Source: Linum tenue (taxonomy: Eukaryota; Streptophyta; Magnoliopsida; Malpighiales; Linaceae). Taken from it: a stretch of DNA of 64,000 bases. The stretch lies in NCBI GenBank assembly GCA_946122785.1, contig CAMGYJ010000008.1, positions 24,639,475 to 24,703,474 on the forward strand, written 5' to 3'. The notes under the pieces were generated by a model. It did not search any database. It saw nothing but the letters and a program-made list of their open reading frames with translations, and had not been told where the DNA came from. The translations under genes and the position numbers were made by a program. Of the stretch, positions 9,597 to 21,774 are shown piece by piece; position 1 is the stretch's first letter; every line of letters begins with the position of its first letter.

Positions 9597-12500
9597 ATGA
9601 GTCGTGAGTGGATAATGCTCAAAGATCATTGGTGTGCTGATTATGAGTTGGGTGTTAATGAGTTCATGGAAGTTGCTTCTAAGCATGTTGATGCAATTGG
9701 TAGGGTTAGATGTCCGTGCAAGAACTGCAATAATCTCTACTTTAAGACATTAGTCCAGGTGCGGGGAGACATATTTAAGCATGGTATGGTCGAGACATAT
9801 AAAACGTGGGTCCATCATGGTGAGTCTTATGGTGTTAGTAGTAACGGTGAAAACCCACCGACTGAGTCTGACGATGTTCATAATGAAGAGAGTGGGTTAC
9901 AGACCGACATGTCTGAAATGTTGGGTGATTTTGGTAGGGCGAATGAGTGTCTAACAACCGCTGAACCTTCCCACGGTCCTAATAATAATGGTGCATTGGC
10001 AAGGCTCCTCAAAGATGCCAATTGCCCTCTTTACCCTGATTGTAAAAAATTTTCAAAACTGTCCTATGTTATGAAAATGATGAACATCAAGATACAGACA
10101 AACAGTAGTGATAAAGCATTCAACCAATATCTTGAATTAATCAAGGAAGGTTTACCGAATGGGGAAACACTTCCCACTTCGTTCTATGAGGTGAAGAAGT
10201 ATATGCGTGATCTTGGATTTGGTTACACCATCATCGATGCATGTCCCAATAACTGTGTTCTGTATAGGGGGCAGCTTGAAGCTGCTCGAGAATGTCCAAA
10301 ATGTAAAGAACCTAGGTTTAAATCTGGTAAACAGAAAGATGTTGCCTTAAAGAGAGCTAGATATTTCCCCATTAAGGATAGGTTGCAGCGGTTGTTCACT
10401 ACCAAAGATCTAGCAAAAGATATGCGGTGGCACAAGGATAAACGCGTTGATGATGATATGCTTAGGCATCCAGCTGATGGTAAAACGTGGAAGGATTTTG
10501 ATCGGGATCACCCTTGGTTTGCTGCGGATCCCAGGAATGTCAGACTAGCGCTGCTTAGTGATGGGTTTAACCCATTCGGTAACATGAGCAACAGCTACAG
10601 TATGTGGCCTGTTGTCTTAACCCCGTACAACTTACCTCCTTGGTTATGTATGACCGACCCTTTTTTTTTTCCTTAGTGTCCTAATTCCTGGTCCCGAATA
10701 CCCCGGGAATAACATTCATGTCTATCTAGAACCCGTTATAGAACAGTTGAATGAGTTGTGGCATGATGGGGTTCTTACATATGATGCTCATGCAAATGAA
10801 TCTTTTCAATTGCGTGCTGCATTGCTGTGGACCATCAATGATTTCCCTGCATATGCCATGCTTTCTGGGTGGAGCACTAGGGGTAAACTGGCCTGCCCAG
10901 TGTGCAACATTGAGACTTGTTCTCAAAGTTTGGAATATGGAAGCAAGGAGTGCTACATGGGGCATCGAAGGTGGTTGGATAAAGATCATCGTTGGAGGAG
11001 GAGTAAGAAGTTCAATGGGAAGCCAGAACACAGAAACAAACCTAAGCAATTATCAGGGGAAGAGATACTGCAACAGGTTGAAGCTGCGTTCAGTGGGGAT
11101 GTTGCTGTTCATGATGGTGGGAAACGGAAGAGGAGTGCTGCGGAGGACAAGTTCAATTGGAAAACAAGATCTTCCTTTTGGACTTTGCCATACTGGAAGT
11201 CTATTGACTTGCGACATAACATAGATGTCATGCATGTGGAGAAGAACATTAGTGACAATGTTATAGGGACGATGATGAGCATTGATGGGAAAACAAAGGA
11301 TACGCCAAATGCTCGCATGGATTTAAAACAGATGGGCATTAGGAAGGAATTACATTTAATTCCTGTTGGTGATAGGTTTAAGATGCCACAAGCCTTATAC
11401 ACACTAACAGCGCTGCAACGTAGGGAATTCTGTGACTGGTTGAAATCTGTAAAATTTCCCGATGCTTATGCATCAAACATATCCCGGTGTGTGACTACTG
11501 ATGGTAAGTCGGTGACAGGGTTTAAAAGCCACGATCACCACGTATTTATACAACGATTGCTGCCTACTGTTGCTAATGGTTTCTTCACAAAAGAAGTTTA
11601 CACTATTTTGGCTGAGTTGAGTGGTTTTTTCAGAGAGTTGTGTTCCAAAACAATATCCAAAGCCACTGTCAAAAATTTGGACCACAACATACCTCTAATT
11701 TTGTGTAAGCTTGAGATGTTATACCCTCCATCTTATTTCGTGGTTATGATGCACCTTCCCGTTCATCTACCCCATGAGGTAGAACTTGGTGGACCGGTAC
11801 AGTATAGGTGGATGTATCCCATGGAAAGGTAGCCTTTTTTCTTTACTTTTTCGTTCACACCATACTCTAATTTGTTAACCCACAATGTCCTTAACCTTAT
11901 TTTATGGGCTGTTGTTTTTGTGTACTTAGGTTTCTTGGTACCCTTAAAAGTTTTGTTCGAAATAGGGCTAACCCTGAGGGGTCCATTGATGAAAGATATA
12001 TTGCAAAAGAGTGCTCCGATTTTTGTTCTAGATACTTGGAAGGGTTTGAAACAAGGTCTTCTCGTCCTAACCGTAATGATGACGGGTTTGAAGGTGTTGA
12101 GTCTGAGGGCTTTCGTGTTTTTACCCAACAAGGTAGAACACTAGGAGCTACTCGTTATGACCCGATTTCAGTAGAAGAATTTGAGCAAATTCAATGGTAT
12201 ATACTTAATAGGTTGATTGAATTAAGAGGGAACAATTATTACTGTGGTCTGGTTTATTATGCGCCTCCTGTTACTCTGGTGTGACTTTTATTTTGCTTTG
12301 CATCTTGTTGTGGCCTGTATATTTGGGTGGTGACTTTTATTTTGGTGCAATATAGGAGGCGATGCTGGCCCTCCATGCCCAAGCAAAGGCAGATGGGAAT
12401 CCACTGCTGGGTCGTGACATCGTTCAGAAAGTCTTGCAGAGGAAGCTCAAGTATGGACCTAAAGAAGCAGTGAGGAAGTCGGCAAGAGAAGTTCAGCTGG

Positions 12501-12745
12501 AAGCAGATCTGGCAGCAGCAAAAGCAGAGGCGGAAAGTAAGACCAAGGAGTTGGAGGCCAAGCTGGTAGAGCAGGATGAGAAAATTAAAGCTCGGGATGA
12601 GGAGATTGAAAAACATAAAGTAGAGCTTGATCTGCAACATGAACGTTTGGCTAACCAAGGGAAAAAGATGGAACAAATGCGCTTGGCACAAGAGAAGATG
12701 CAAAAGAGTATGGAATCCGTCCTCGCCAAACTCAGCAGGAAATGA
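9597..12745 (+). pseudogene. CACTA transposase (tnp2 family), one frameshift
   Basis: The protein would bind the element ends and cut and paste the transposon. Order: N-terminal transposase-associated domain (residues about 3-75, RCPCKNCNN), the tnp2 catalytic region (FGNMSNSYSMWPVVLTPYNL, ...LIPGPEYPGNN..., ...DFPAYAMLSGWSTRGKLACPVC, ...HNIDVMHVEKN), then a DUF4218-like block (MMHLPVHLPHEVELGGPVQY) and a charged coiled-coil tail (12362-12745). The frame breaks in a run of ten T at 10661-10670; nine would restore it. A 101-bp GT-AG intron at 11829-11929 joins MER to FLGTLKSF. A second plausible intron (12279-12355, gtgtga...atatag) keeps frame into the tail. Apart from the T run I see no inactivating change, so this is nearly intact or shows a homopolymer sequencing error. 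Confidence 0.85.
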
Positions 12746-13129
12746 TTGCACCAGGTACATAGCTATTATTGAATGCATGAATTTCATATACAGAACTTAG
12801 TCAATCTGTTAGGAACAATTATGCACGAATGCGAAGTCTCAATCTAGCTTCTTCTCAAATTGCAATTGCAGGTGTGGACGCATCCCTGCACGACCGTGTG
12901 TTCATATGACTTGAGGAGGTTGCGTCTTAGCGAATGTTTTCCTGAACGGAATTATTTATAAGTAGTTGTCGGCTGCAAACCCATTTTGGACAATATGGGT
13001 GTGTCGAACAGAATGTAGGAGTGTGTGATGGGATGCAGGAATATTATCTATTTTGCGTCTTTGTAAGCTGGGAGCTAGGACCCTGAATATTCAGCGTTTT
13101 CTAAATGAATGTGACTGTCGGCTTGTTTT
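12746..13129 (+). other. 3' untranslated part of the CACTA element
   Basis: No open frame of note. The sequence follows the transposase stop and precedes the 3' subterminal repeats, so it probably holds the transposase 3' UTR. Confidence 0.5.
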
Positions 13130-13715
13130 ATGACATATTTTATGTGTATTTCGCTTGTCACATTTACTGCTTACAGGAACGAACAAATTATGACAATGTT
13201 CCATTATCAGTTTATGTTTTAAATATGACAAACAATTCAGTATCCTGACATATATATTGTCAGATAAATGGTATTACGACAGAGCATATCCATATTATGA
13301 CAAACTGGACCGTCACTGAATACATAAAATATGACAAAATTATTTTATCATATGTGATTTCTAAGGGCACGTGCCCTACAGCTTAAAGTGACGAATGTGA
13401 ATGACAAACAGTTCCCTCATAATATCTCGTTTAGTCAGTTGGTTGTATTAAAGTGTGACAAAATAAACAGTCTAATGTGACAAGATCTTTCGTCATGGTA
13501 GGACAACATATTATGACAACGATATATTGTCAAGTTGGCCGAACAATATTATGACAACCGAAAAATTAAACTTTGTCACATTAGACCTAATACGACGGAG
13601 CAAAGCTGATAAAGCCTTTTTGTCATAACACTTGTCACATTAGACAAAAAGTGACAAAATGGCACACTAAAATGACAAATTGGGTGCGTCACAAAATACC
13701 TAATTTCTTGTAGTG
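13130..13715 (+). repeat. 3' subterminal repeat region of the CACTA element
   Basis: More than a dozen TGACAA/TTGTCA words in both orientations, ending in ATTTCTTGTAGTG, the inverted copy of the left terminus. Confidence 0.75.
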
Positions 13716-13721
13716 CACCCT

Positions 13722-14454
13722 TGTTGGAAATGTGTATGAATAGCTTTGAAAGCTATAGAGTCTCAAGTGGAAAAACTACCACATTGGTAGTTTTACTTGG
13801 TGAAATGAGTATAAAGATAGGAGCCTCTCTCCTAAGGGCATGCCCCTTGGGGTGACCCACTTTTGTGGGAGAGGGAGGACCTAACGGACCACCACACACA
13901 CGCGCGCGCCGTCCGTCCGACCGACCGGTCGGTCGGTCGGTCGGTTGGATGGATGGATGGAGATTATATACATATTTTTTGGAGAAATTCCGAACGAAAT
14001 TAATTATTTATTAATTAATTATTAATCGGCTATTCTGAGGAATATTCTAAGGGATAATCGATTGAAAAGGAATATTCGAAGGATAATCTCTGCTGAATTT
14101 ATCCTAACCGACGGTTTTAATTAAGGAAATAATTATCTTCCTTAATTAATCCGACTTATTCCCCAAGCAAGAGGGTATATTCCTAGGGGTTCAGCTCCTA
14201 TAAATAGCCGCCTCCCCAGCCCCTCTATACACACCACAACGAGCATAAACACAATAGAGAGAGTGTTCATAGAACTCCGGTTTTCGCACAAAACCGCGAG
14301 TACACAGAGGAGCTGTTTTATCCTGGAGACGACCGGTTGATAGTCTGTCGTGCGCATCGAGGGCAGTGCCGCGAACGTCTTAAAGAGAGCGACCTAGTCC
14401 GTGACTCAGCTCCAGATTCGGTATCCTCGTCTTGTTGTTGTTCCGTTAATAACA
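13722..14454 (+). repeat. 5' LTR of the Copia element
   Basis: 733 bp. It contains a CACACA/CGCGCG run, then GTCC/GTCGGTCGGT and GGATGGATGG microsatellites (13903-13970), and a TATA-like 'ctataaatagc' near 14196-14206 that fits a promoter. It differs from the 3' LTR mainly in the microsatellite length and by a handful of transitions (for example tcagctcc/tcggctcc, gattatata/gactatata). Confidence 0.92.
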
Positions 14455-14478
14455 ATTTTAAGACGTTTGGTTGCTGCT

Positions 14479-17400
14479 ATGTCGACTGAACAGAACAACA
14501 TGGCCAGATCTGGTGCTGTCGATATCAATCGACCGTTTCGCTTCGTTGGAGTCAACTTTCGTCGCTGGAAACAAAAGATGGAGTTTTACCTGACGACCAA
14601 GAAGTTGGCACACTGCCTCACTAGCATGCCCGTCGAGCTGCCGGAAGAAGCGATCGATGAGGAGAGGACTGCTTCTGCTAAGGAAAGGGAGCATGACTTC
14701 CTATGCAAGGGCTACATCCTCAACGGCCTGGCAGACGACCTCTACGACTACTATGCGGACAGCAAGAACACCGCAATGATGGTCTGGGATGCGCTCCAAA
14801 AGAAGTACGACACGGAGGAGGCTGGAGCTAAGAAGTATGCTGTCAGCCGCTACCTGCGCTACCAGATGGTGGATGACAAGTCTGTCGAAGTTCAGTCCCA
14901 CGAACTTCAGAAAATAGCTCACGAGATCGTCTCTGAAGGTATGCCTCTGGACGATCAATTTCAAGTTGCTTGCATTATTGATAAGCTGCCCCCTTCGTGG
15001 AAAGATTTTAAGAATATGCTTAGACATAAAACCAAAGAATTTTCACTGGAAAGTTTGATTACTCGCCTAAGGATTGAGGAAGAGTCCCGCAAGCAGGATA
15101 TGAAAGAAGAGGTGATGGTCGTCACTGCTAAACGACCCACCCCTAGAGCTCTTAAACCTAACCAGAAAGGGTTTAAGGGTAAGAACCAGCAGGTCCGCCC
15201 CCACCAGAATGGTGCCTCTCGAGGTAACCAAAGGGTCATGGCCCAAACCTCTAAGAATGACCCACCGTTTATCTGCTTTAACTGCGGAAAACCGGGTCAT
15301 ATGGAAAAAAAGTACAGGAACAAGCATAACCCCGCCGCTGCGGCCAGGGTTAACTTGATAGAAGAGGATTTGGTAGCCATGATCACAGATATGATCGCTG
15401 AAGTTAACCTCACTGGTGACTCAGAAGGATGGTGGCTGGATACAGGTGCATCGAAGCATGTATGCAACAATCGTGCTATGTTTAAAACATATGAAGAAGC
15501 ACCTGCTGACAAGAAAGTGTTGTTGGGGACTACTCACACCACTATGGTTGCTGGTTCTGGTGAAGTGGAGCTGAACTTCACCTCTGGGAAGAAGATGGTG
15601 CTTAAGGATGTGTTGCACACTCCAGAGATAAGGAAAAATCTTGTTTCGGGATATCTTCTTAATAAGGCTGGGTTTAATCAATCTATTGGGGCAGACTTGT
15701 ATACTCTTACTAAGAATGGGAGTTTTGTGGGAAAGGGATATGCATGTAATGGGATGTTCAAGTTGAATGTCGAAATTAATAAGATGAATTCTTCAGTTTA
15801 CATGGTGTGTGATTTGAATGTTTGGCATGCTCGTCTTTGTCATGTGAACACACGAATTGTGAAGAATTTAAGCAAGCTAGGACATATCCCTAAACTCTCA
15901 ATGAATGAATTTGATAAATGTGATTTCTGTAGCCAAGCTAAAATAACGAAAACGCCCCATAAATCTGTGAGTAGAGAATCAGAACCCTTAGATCTGATTC
16001 ATTCTGATATTTGTGAACTTGATGGGACGTTAACTAGGTCTGGCAAGAGATACTTTATCACTTTCATAGATGATTGCTCTGATTATTGCTTTGTTTATTT
16101 GATGAAAAAAAAAAGTGAAGCCCTTGACATGTTCAAGGTATTTGTGGTTGAATTCGAAAATCAGTGCAATCGAAAGATAAAAAGACTTAGGAGCGATAGA
16201 GGATCAGAGTATGACTCTAATCCCTTCAAGGAATTCTATAGCTCACATGGTATCATTCATGAAACCACGGCACCATATTCACCAGAAATGAATGGTAAAG
16301 CTGAGCGGAAAAATAGGATATTTACAGAATTAGTTGTGGCTATTATGCTCAATTCTGGAGCTGCTTCTTCTTGGTGGGGTGATATTTTGTTGACGGTTTG
16401 CTATGTGCTAAATCGTCTTCCAAAAACAAATAGAAAAGATCACCCTATGAGATCTTGAAGAATAAGCCACCTAATCTGTCCTATTTAAGAACGTGGGGCT
16501 GTTTGGCCTACGTAAGAATTCCTGATCCTAAGAGGGTTAAGTTGGCTAGTCGAGCATATGAATGTGTCTTCGTTGGCTATGCGGCCAATAGTAAGGCATA
16601 TAGATTCTATGATTTGAATGCTCGTACAGTAATAGAATCCATTGATGCTGATTTCTTTGAGACACGATTTCCATTTAAAACGAGAAATAGTGGGGGTAAT
16701 GTACTACCCGCTATTAGAGATAACGGAACAAGTGGGGGTGTTGGATCTGAGGATGAACTCAGAAGAAGTAAAAGAGCTAGAATCTCTAAAGATTTTGGTG
16801 ATGACTTTACTACAGTATACACCCTAGAGGATCCAAAAAGTTTGCAGGAAGCATTAACTTCCATAGATGCAGACTTTTGGAATGAGGCCGTTATAGATGA
16901 AATGGAATCGTTAGAGGCTAATAAGACTTGGCATCTAACAGACTTACCTCCTGGCTGCAAAGTCTTAGGTAATAAATGGGTTCTAAAAACGAAACAGAAA
17001 CCTGATGGTGCAATCGAAAGGTTCCGAGCTCGCCTAGTAGTCAAGGGCTACAGGCAGAGAGAGAATATAGATTTCTTCGACACCTATTCACCAGTATCTA
17101 GAATAACATCCATTCGTGTCATGATTGCTCTTGCTGCCTTGAACAATCTCGTGGTACACCAAATGGATGTTAAGACTGCTTTTTTGAACGGTGATCTAGA
17201 TGAAGAAATCTATATGGAACAACCAGAAGGGTTTGTTATCCCTGAACATGCCTCGAAGGTCTGTAAGTTGGACAAATCATTATATGGTTTGAAACAGGCT
17301 CCAAAACAGTGGCATGAGAAGTTTGACACTCTCGTTCTCTCACATGGCTTTAAGGTGAATGAAAGTGACAAGTGTATTTACTGCAAGTCAGAGAATAACA

Positions 17401-18404
17401 CTTGCACTATCATATGTTTGTATGTAGATGACATGTTGATATTTGGTACAAATATTCACGTGGTCAATGAAGCGAAAGCCATGTTAAAAGAGAGCTTTGA
17501 GGTGAAAGATCTGGGAGAAGCAAAGTTTATGCTTGGAATCCAGATAACTAGAACAGCAAATGGTTATTCTCTAGATCAATCTAGTTACATAGAGAAGATC
17601 TTGAAGAAGTATAACTATTTCGACTGTAAACCTGCGTGTACTCCGTATGATGCTAGTGTAAAGCTATTCAAGAACACTGGAGACAGTGTAAGACAAACAG
17701 AATATGCTAGCATCATTGGCAGTCTCCGTTATGCTGCGGATTACACTCGACCAGACATTGCATATGTCGTAGGATTGCTTGGCAGGTTTAACAGCTGTCC
17801 TAGTAGAGAGCATTGGAATGCTATAGAGAGGGTCATGAGATACCTCAAGAGAACAGCAAACCTTGGTATACACTATCAAAGGTTTCCCGCTGTACTAGAA
17901 GGGTATAGTGATGCGGATTGGAATACCCTATCAGATGACTCCAAGGCAACCAGCGGATATGTTTTTAACATCGCTGGTGGAGCTGTGTCTTGGAAGTCAA
18001 AGAAACAAACAATCCTAGCTCAATCAACTATGGAATCAGAGATGATAGCACTAGCAACGGCTAGTGAAGAAGCAAGTTGGTTGAGAGGATTGTTGTCAGA
18101 GATTCCCCTATGGGAAAGCCCGGTCCCTCCGGTATTGATACATTGTGATAGTACCGCAGCTATCGCTAAAGTTGAGAACCGGTTCTATAACGGAAAGAAA
18201 CGACAGATTCGTCGTAAGCACAGTACTGTTAGAGAACTCCTAACGATAGGAGCAGTGAGGGTGGATCATATAAGATCCGAACAGAATCTAGCTGATCCTT
18301 TGACGAAAGGATTACCTAGAGAGAAAGTCCAGAATACCGCCAAGGGTATGGGACTTATGCCTACCGAACCACGGACTACAAGTGATGGTAACCCGACCCA
18401 ATAG
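14479..18404 (+). pseudogene. Copia gag-pol polyprotein, one frameshift
   Basis: Gag starts at the MSTEQNN methionine, 25 bases after the 5' LTR; the open frame reaches back into the LTR, but this start gives a normal gag. In order: UBN2-type gag (to about 15200); zinc knuckle at 15274-15315 reading C-X2-C-X4-H-X4-Y, so the last CCHC ligand is Tyr; protease LDTGAS (about 15436); GAG-pre-integrase and integrase core with D (HSD, about 16000), D (DRGSEY, about 16195) and E (MNGKAERKN, about 16300); reverse transcriptase with YVDD (17421-17432); RNase H to the end (LADPLTKGLPREK). A one-base deletion in the CACCCTATGAG stretch (16441-16451) turns HPYEILKNK into a premature stop at 16456. All later domains remain open to 18404. 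Confidence 0.9.
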
Positions 18405-18895
18405 ACTGGAGATCCCAAGAAATAGGTTCAATGGGTAATAACAAGTCATGAGTAGTATGCGAAAAGTTCATGCATAATGAAGCATGAATCCCAAAGCTAT
18501 GGAGGTTGAGTTAATAACTCTTAATGAGATCTATACCCTATGTGGGGTGGAGTACTTTACTTTGGGGGTACTCCTGATAGACTCACCTATGTGAATGTGG
18601 GAGTGGGGCCGCTCCCTATGGAACTTTGAGAGGCACAAAGTTGCTAGAGCGTTCACTAAACCAGGATAACGTGCATGGCCATAAACGCACGGGCTAAGAA
18701 GAGAACACAACTCAATGAAAAGATCCGGTGTGCTACACTGTCTGAGATAGGGTTCAAGACTACGAGTCACCCTTATGAAATCGGAAGTGTAACCACTACG
18801 CTAAGGTTCAAATCTTCGCGATACCTTAGTTTATGCCCGATCTTATGGAACTGTTGATGCTCAGAGATAGTTTCAAAACTATTCAAGTGGGGGAT
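18405..18895 (+). other. Copia 3' untranslated region and polypurine tract
   Basis: Non-coding stretch after the pol stop. It ends in AAGTGGGGGATT directly before the 3' LTR, the usual Copia polypurine tract that primes plus-strand DNA synthesis. Confidence 0.75.
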
Positions 18896-19626
18896 TGTTG
18901 GAAATGTGTATGAATAGCTTTGAAAGCTATAGAGTCTCAAGTGGAAAAACTACCACATTGGTAGTTTTACTTGGTGAAATGAGTATAAAGATAGGAGCCT
19001 CTCTCCTAAGGGCATGCCCCTTGGGGTGACCCACTTTTGTGGGAGAGGGAGGACCTAACGGACCACCACACACACGCGCGCGCGCCGTCCGTCCGACCGG
19101 TCGGTTGGTTGGTTGGTTGAATGGATGGATGGAGACTATATACATATTTTTTGGAGAAATTCCGAACGAAATTAATTATTTATTAATTAATTATTAATCG
19201 GCTATTCTGAGGAATATTCTAAGGGATAATCGATTGAAAAGGAATATTCGAAGGATAATCTCTGCTGAATTTATCCTAACCGACGGTTTTAATTAAGGAA
19301 ATAATTATCTTCCTTAATTAATCCGACTTATTCCCCAAGCAAGAGGGTATATTCCTAGGGGTTCGGCTCCTATAAATAGCCGCCTCCCCAGCCCCTCTAT
19401 ACACACCACAACGAGCATAAACACAATAGAGAGAGTGTTCATAGAACTCCGGTTTTCGCACAAAACCGCGAGTACACAGAGGAGCTGTTTTATCCTGGAG
19501 ACGACCGGTTGATAGTCTGTCGTGCGCATCGAGGGCAGTGCCGCGAACGTCTTAAAGAGAGCGACCTAGTCCGCGACTCAGCTCCAGATTCGGTATCCTC
19601 GTCTTGTTGTTGTTCCGTTAATAACA
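18896..19626 (+). repeat. 3' LTR of the Copia element
   Basis: 731 bp, almost identical to the 5' LTR. The differences concentrate in the CGCG and GGTTGGTT microsatellite near 19070-19130. Confidence 0.92.
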
Positions 19627-19631
19627 ACCCT

Positions 19632-20702
19632 TACCTCATTTGCTTTAGCGGCCACATTATTGTGTGTCTTTTCCATCATTGAAGTAGTCCTCGTGATTTT
19701 ACTCACCATTTGCTCCTTGGGTTTTTAATACTCTATAAGAAACTCCAGATATCCATTGCCTCCAACAAGATCTTGGAAATCTCGTTGGTGTAACTCCAAC
19801 CTTGTCAACACTTGTAAGCCATCCAAAAACTTGAAAAAGCTACCTTGACTAAGAAGTCATGGATCTCAAAGAGAAATTTTGAGAGATTCCTCAAATACCC
19901 ACAATTTTTTCCCTTACAAGCAAGTCGCCTTAGTCTTCTTGACTATGCTTCAATCTCTACATTCTCATAGTAGAATTTCTTCTTGATCTCCTGATTGAAA
20001 TCCGCTCAGGTTTTCATGATTAACATCCCTCTATCGACGTCACCTCAACATATCTACACCATAAACAAGTGGTGTCCACAAGATACAGGGGTGCAAAATA
20101 TACATTTTTATTCTCATCTCGAATATTTGAAACCAAAAAGTATTGTTGTAAGCTTGACAGGGAGTTCTCTACACCCCTTGGTTCGGCCCTCCAAAGTTAT
20201 TTGTTCTTGAAACATCAATTGTTGGGGTGGGTTTTGCCACGACAGGTCCCTTATCCATAACCTTCTTGAAGAGGTTCGCCTCTCCCTTGAGATCTGCAAC
20301 CTGAACCCCTCATGTTAGCAAGCTCGGCCCAAAGTTTGTCTCTTAAGGAGTCGATTATGGTGTTGAGGATTCCAAGTAGCTCGTCGCAAAGTGCCTCCAA
20401 GCCCTCCTCCAAATCAGCGTTGCCCCTTGTATCACATGTCATCGCAAGTTGTTCAATGATTGCCTCCACATCCACATGGTCTTGCCCAAAATCCTCAATC
20501 CGCATTGATGTGCTTGACTATCTTTAGCTATGCTTTCGTTAGACGTTCGCACACCACTACTACAAAAAGACTTATCCCTCTTGGTCTTGCTTTAATTTTT
20601 CACTTGCTCTCTGGCACGTTCATAGTTATGAACTTCGAATCCATACCACATCTTGTCGAACTTCTTCCTTGCTTGTGAGCACAATCAGGGTATGATATCA
20701 AA
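19632..20702 (-). pseudogene. Gypsy gag remnant
   Basis: On the minus strand, reading from about 20510 down to 19640 with frame changes, fragments resemble a plant Gypsy gag: a helical N-terminal part (EEGLEALCDELLGILNTI) and a later block similar to the family's conserved ENVEIEA.AKLRRL.. and LLEIHDL..K.AF.SF segments (about 19930-19800). Several stops and indels are present. The sequence continues on the far side of the Copia and CACTA insertions at 8197. Just inside the 5' LTR the minus strand reads TTTGATATCATACCC, a possible decayed primer binding site. Confidence 0.55.
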
Positions 20703-21774
20703 TGTCATATACTAAACTCTTTCTTGTGGCTTTAGCACTCAAGTCTAGTAAGAGCGCTAAGTCGACCTTCATTCAAGCTTGCTCAAACTCACAAGTATGG
20801 AGGAACTTTCCCTAGATATGCTATTGCTATCGATATTTCTAGATTATTTATAAATGAGTGGTAGGTTCTCCTTATATAGACCAAACCTTCTGAATGAATG
20901 GCTAATAGGGATGGCAACAAAACCCAAACCCACGGGTACCCACCTGACCCAACCCGGTCAGCGCGGGTAAAACCCGTGTTGACGGATTTTGGGTCAGGTT
21001 CGGGTTTAAACCCGTTCACTATTTACTGGGTTGGGTTTGGGTTTAGGTAAACCCGCCCCATGTGTACCCGCCCACACCCATATAATTAATTTTTTTAGTA
21101 TATTTAATATTCTAAACAACTAATCTTATTTATGTTTGTGGAGACATGTCTAATTTTTTCTTTCTAATTGTGTAGAATGAAGTTGATGTTATCGAGTGGA
21201 GAGTGAAGAAACATAATTGACGAGGAAGAAGATTTCAATTAATCATGTTATTTATGGATAATTTGTGATTTGCTTCAATTTTCTTGAGTTTTCTAGATTG
21301 GTGTTGAACAATTTGTATAGTTAATATGTTATTTGCTTGAATTTTCTAGAATGGTATTTTATATATGAATAATCTGTATTGAGAGATTTATATTTGATTT
21401 TAATTTTGATAGGAACTTGTTATTGTAAATTTTTTACGACAAAAACCCTTGGGTACCCATGAACCCACGAATACCCAACGAATTGGGCTACGTTTGAGTT
21501 TTTACAGTGGATTTTACCCTGGATTTTTTTACAGATGAACCCATGAATTTGTGTTTGGGTTTGACAAAATCCAACCATTGCCATCCTAATGGCGAATACC
21601 AATCTAAACCTACGATTACGTCTCTAGAACTCTATACAAATATCTACTATCTAAAATTATCTAAGGAAATATCTACATCCACCAAAAGGCTTCATACCCT
21701 TCCATGAAATTTCAGGATCTTCTAAAATGTTTCACATCCTTCTTGACATTGAAACTTGAACCTCGCATGTGACA
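20703..21774 (-). repeat. 5' LTR of the decayed Gypsy element, with a hAT inside
   Basis: Minus-strand LTR beginning TGTCACATGCGAGGTTC and ending ATATGACA, homologous to 5507-7266. Only a 4-bp match (gtgg) is left at the outer flanks of the pair. A 683-bp hAT interrupts it. Confidence 0.65.
20906..21588. mobile_element. Non-autonomous hAT element
   Basis: 683 bp with ends TAGGGATGGC and, inverted, TAGGATGGC. It is flanked by atggctaa (20898-20905) and atggcgaa (21589-21596), 7 of 8 bases matching. Subterminal sequence is ACCCGC/GGGTTT-rich around an AT-rich core. Non-coding. Confidence 0.9.

Larger units (their letters stand above)
8198..13715 (+). mobile_element. CACTA (En/Spm) transposon
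   Basis: A 5518-bp element with perfect 13-bp terminal inverted repeats CACTACAAGAAAT and an exact 3-bp target duplication cac (8195-8197 and 13716-13718), both diagnostic of CACTA elements. It has TGACAA/TTGTCA-rich subterminal zones at both ends and one tnp2-type transposase gene. It is shorter than many autonomous plant CACTA elements: the DUF4216 region usually found after DUF4218 is missing. It was inserted into the body of the minus-strand Gypsy element. Confidence 0.93.
13722..19626 (+). mobile_element. Full-length Copia LTR retrotransposon
   Basis: A 5905-bp element with two nearly identical LTRs, starting TGTTGGAAATG and ending AATAACA, and an exact 5-bp target duplication accct (13717-13721 and 19627-19631). 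Domain order gag, protease, integrase, reverse transcriptase, RNase H identifies Copia. The left copy of the duplication lies just beyond the CACTA element's end, overlapping its cac duplication. High LTR identity means recent insertion. Pol carries one frameshift, and the gag zinc knuckle has lost a ligand. Confidence 0.95.

Noticed and set aside
14142..14357. 71-codon frame repeated at 19314-19529
   Set aside because: Identical because both lie in the two LTRs of the Copia element; antisense and non-coding.
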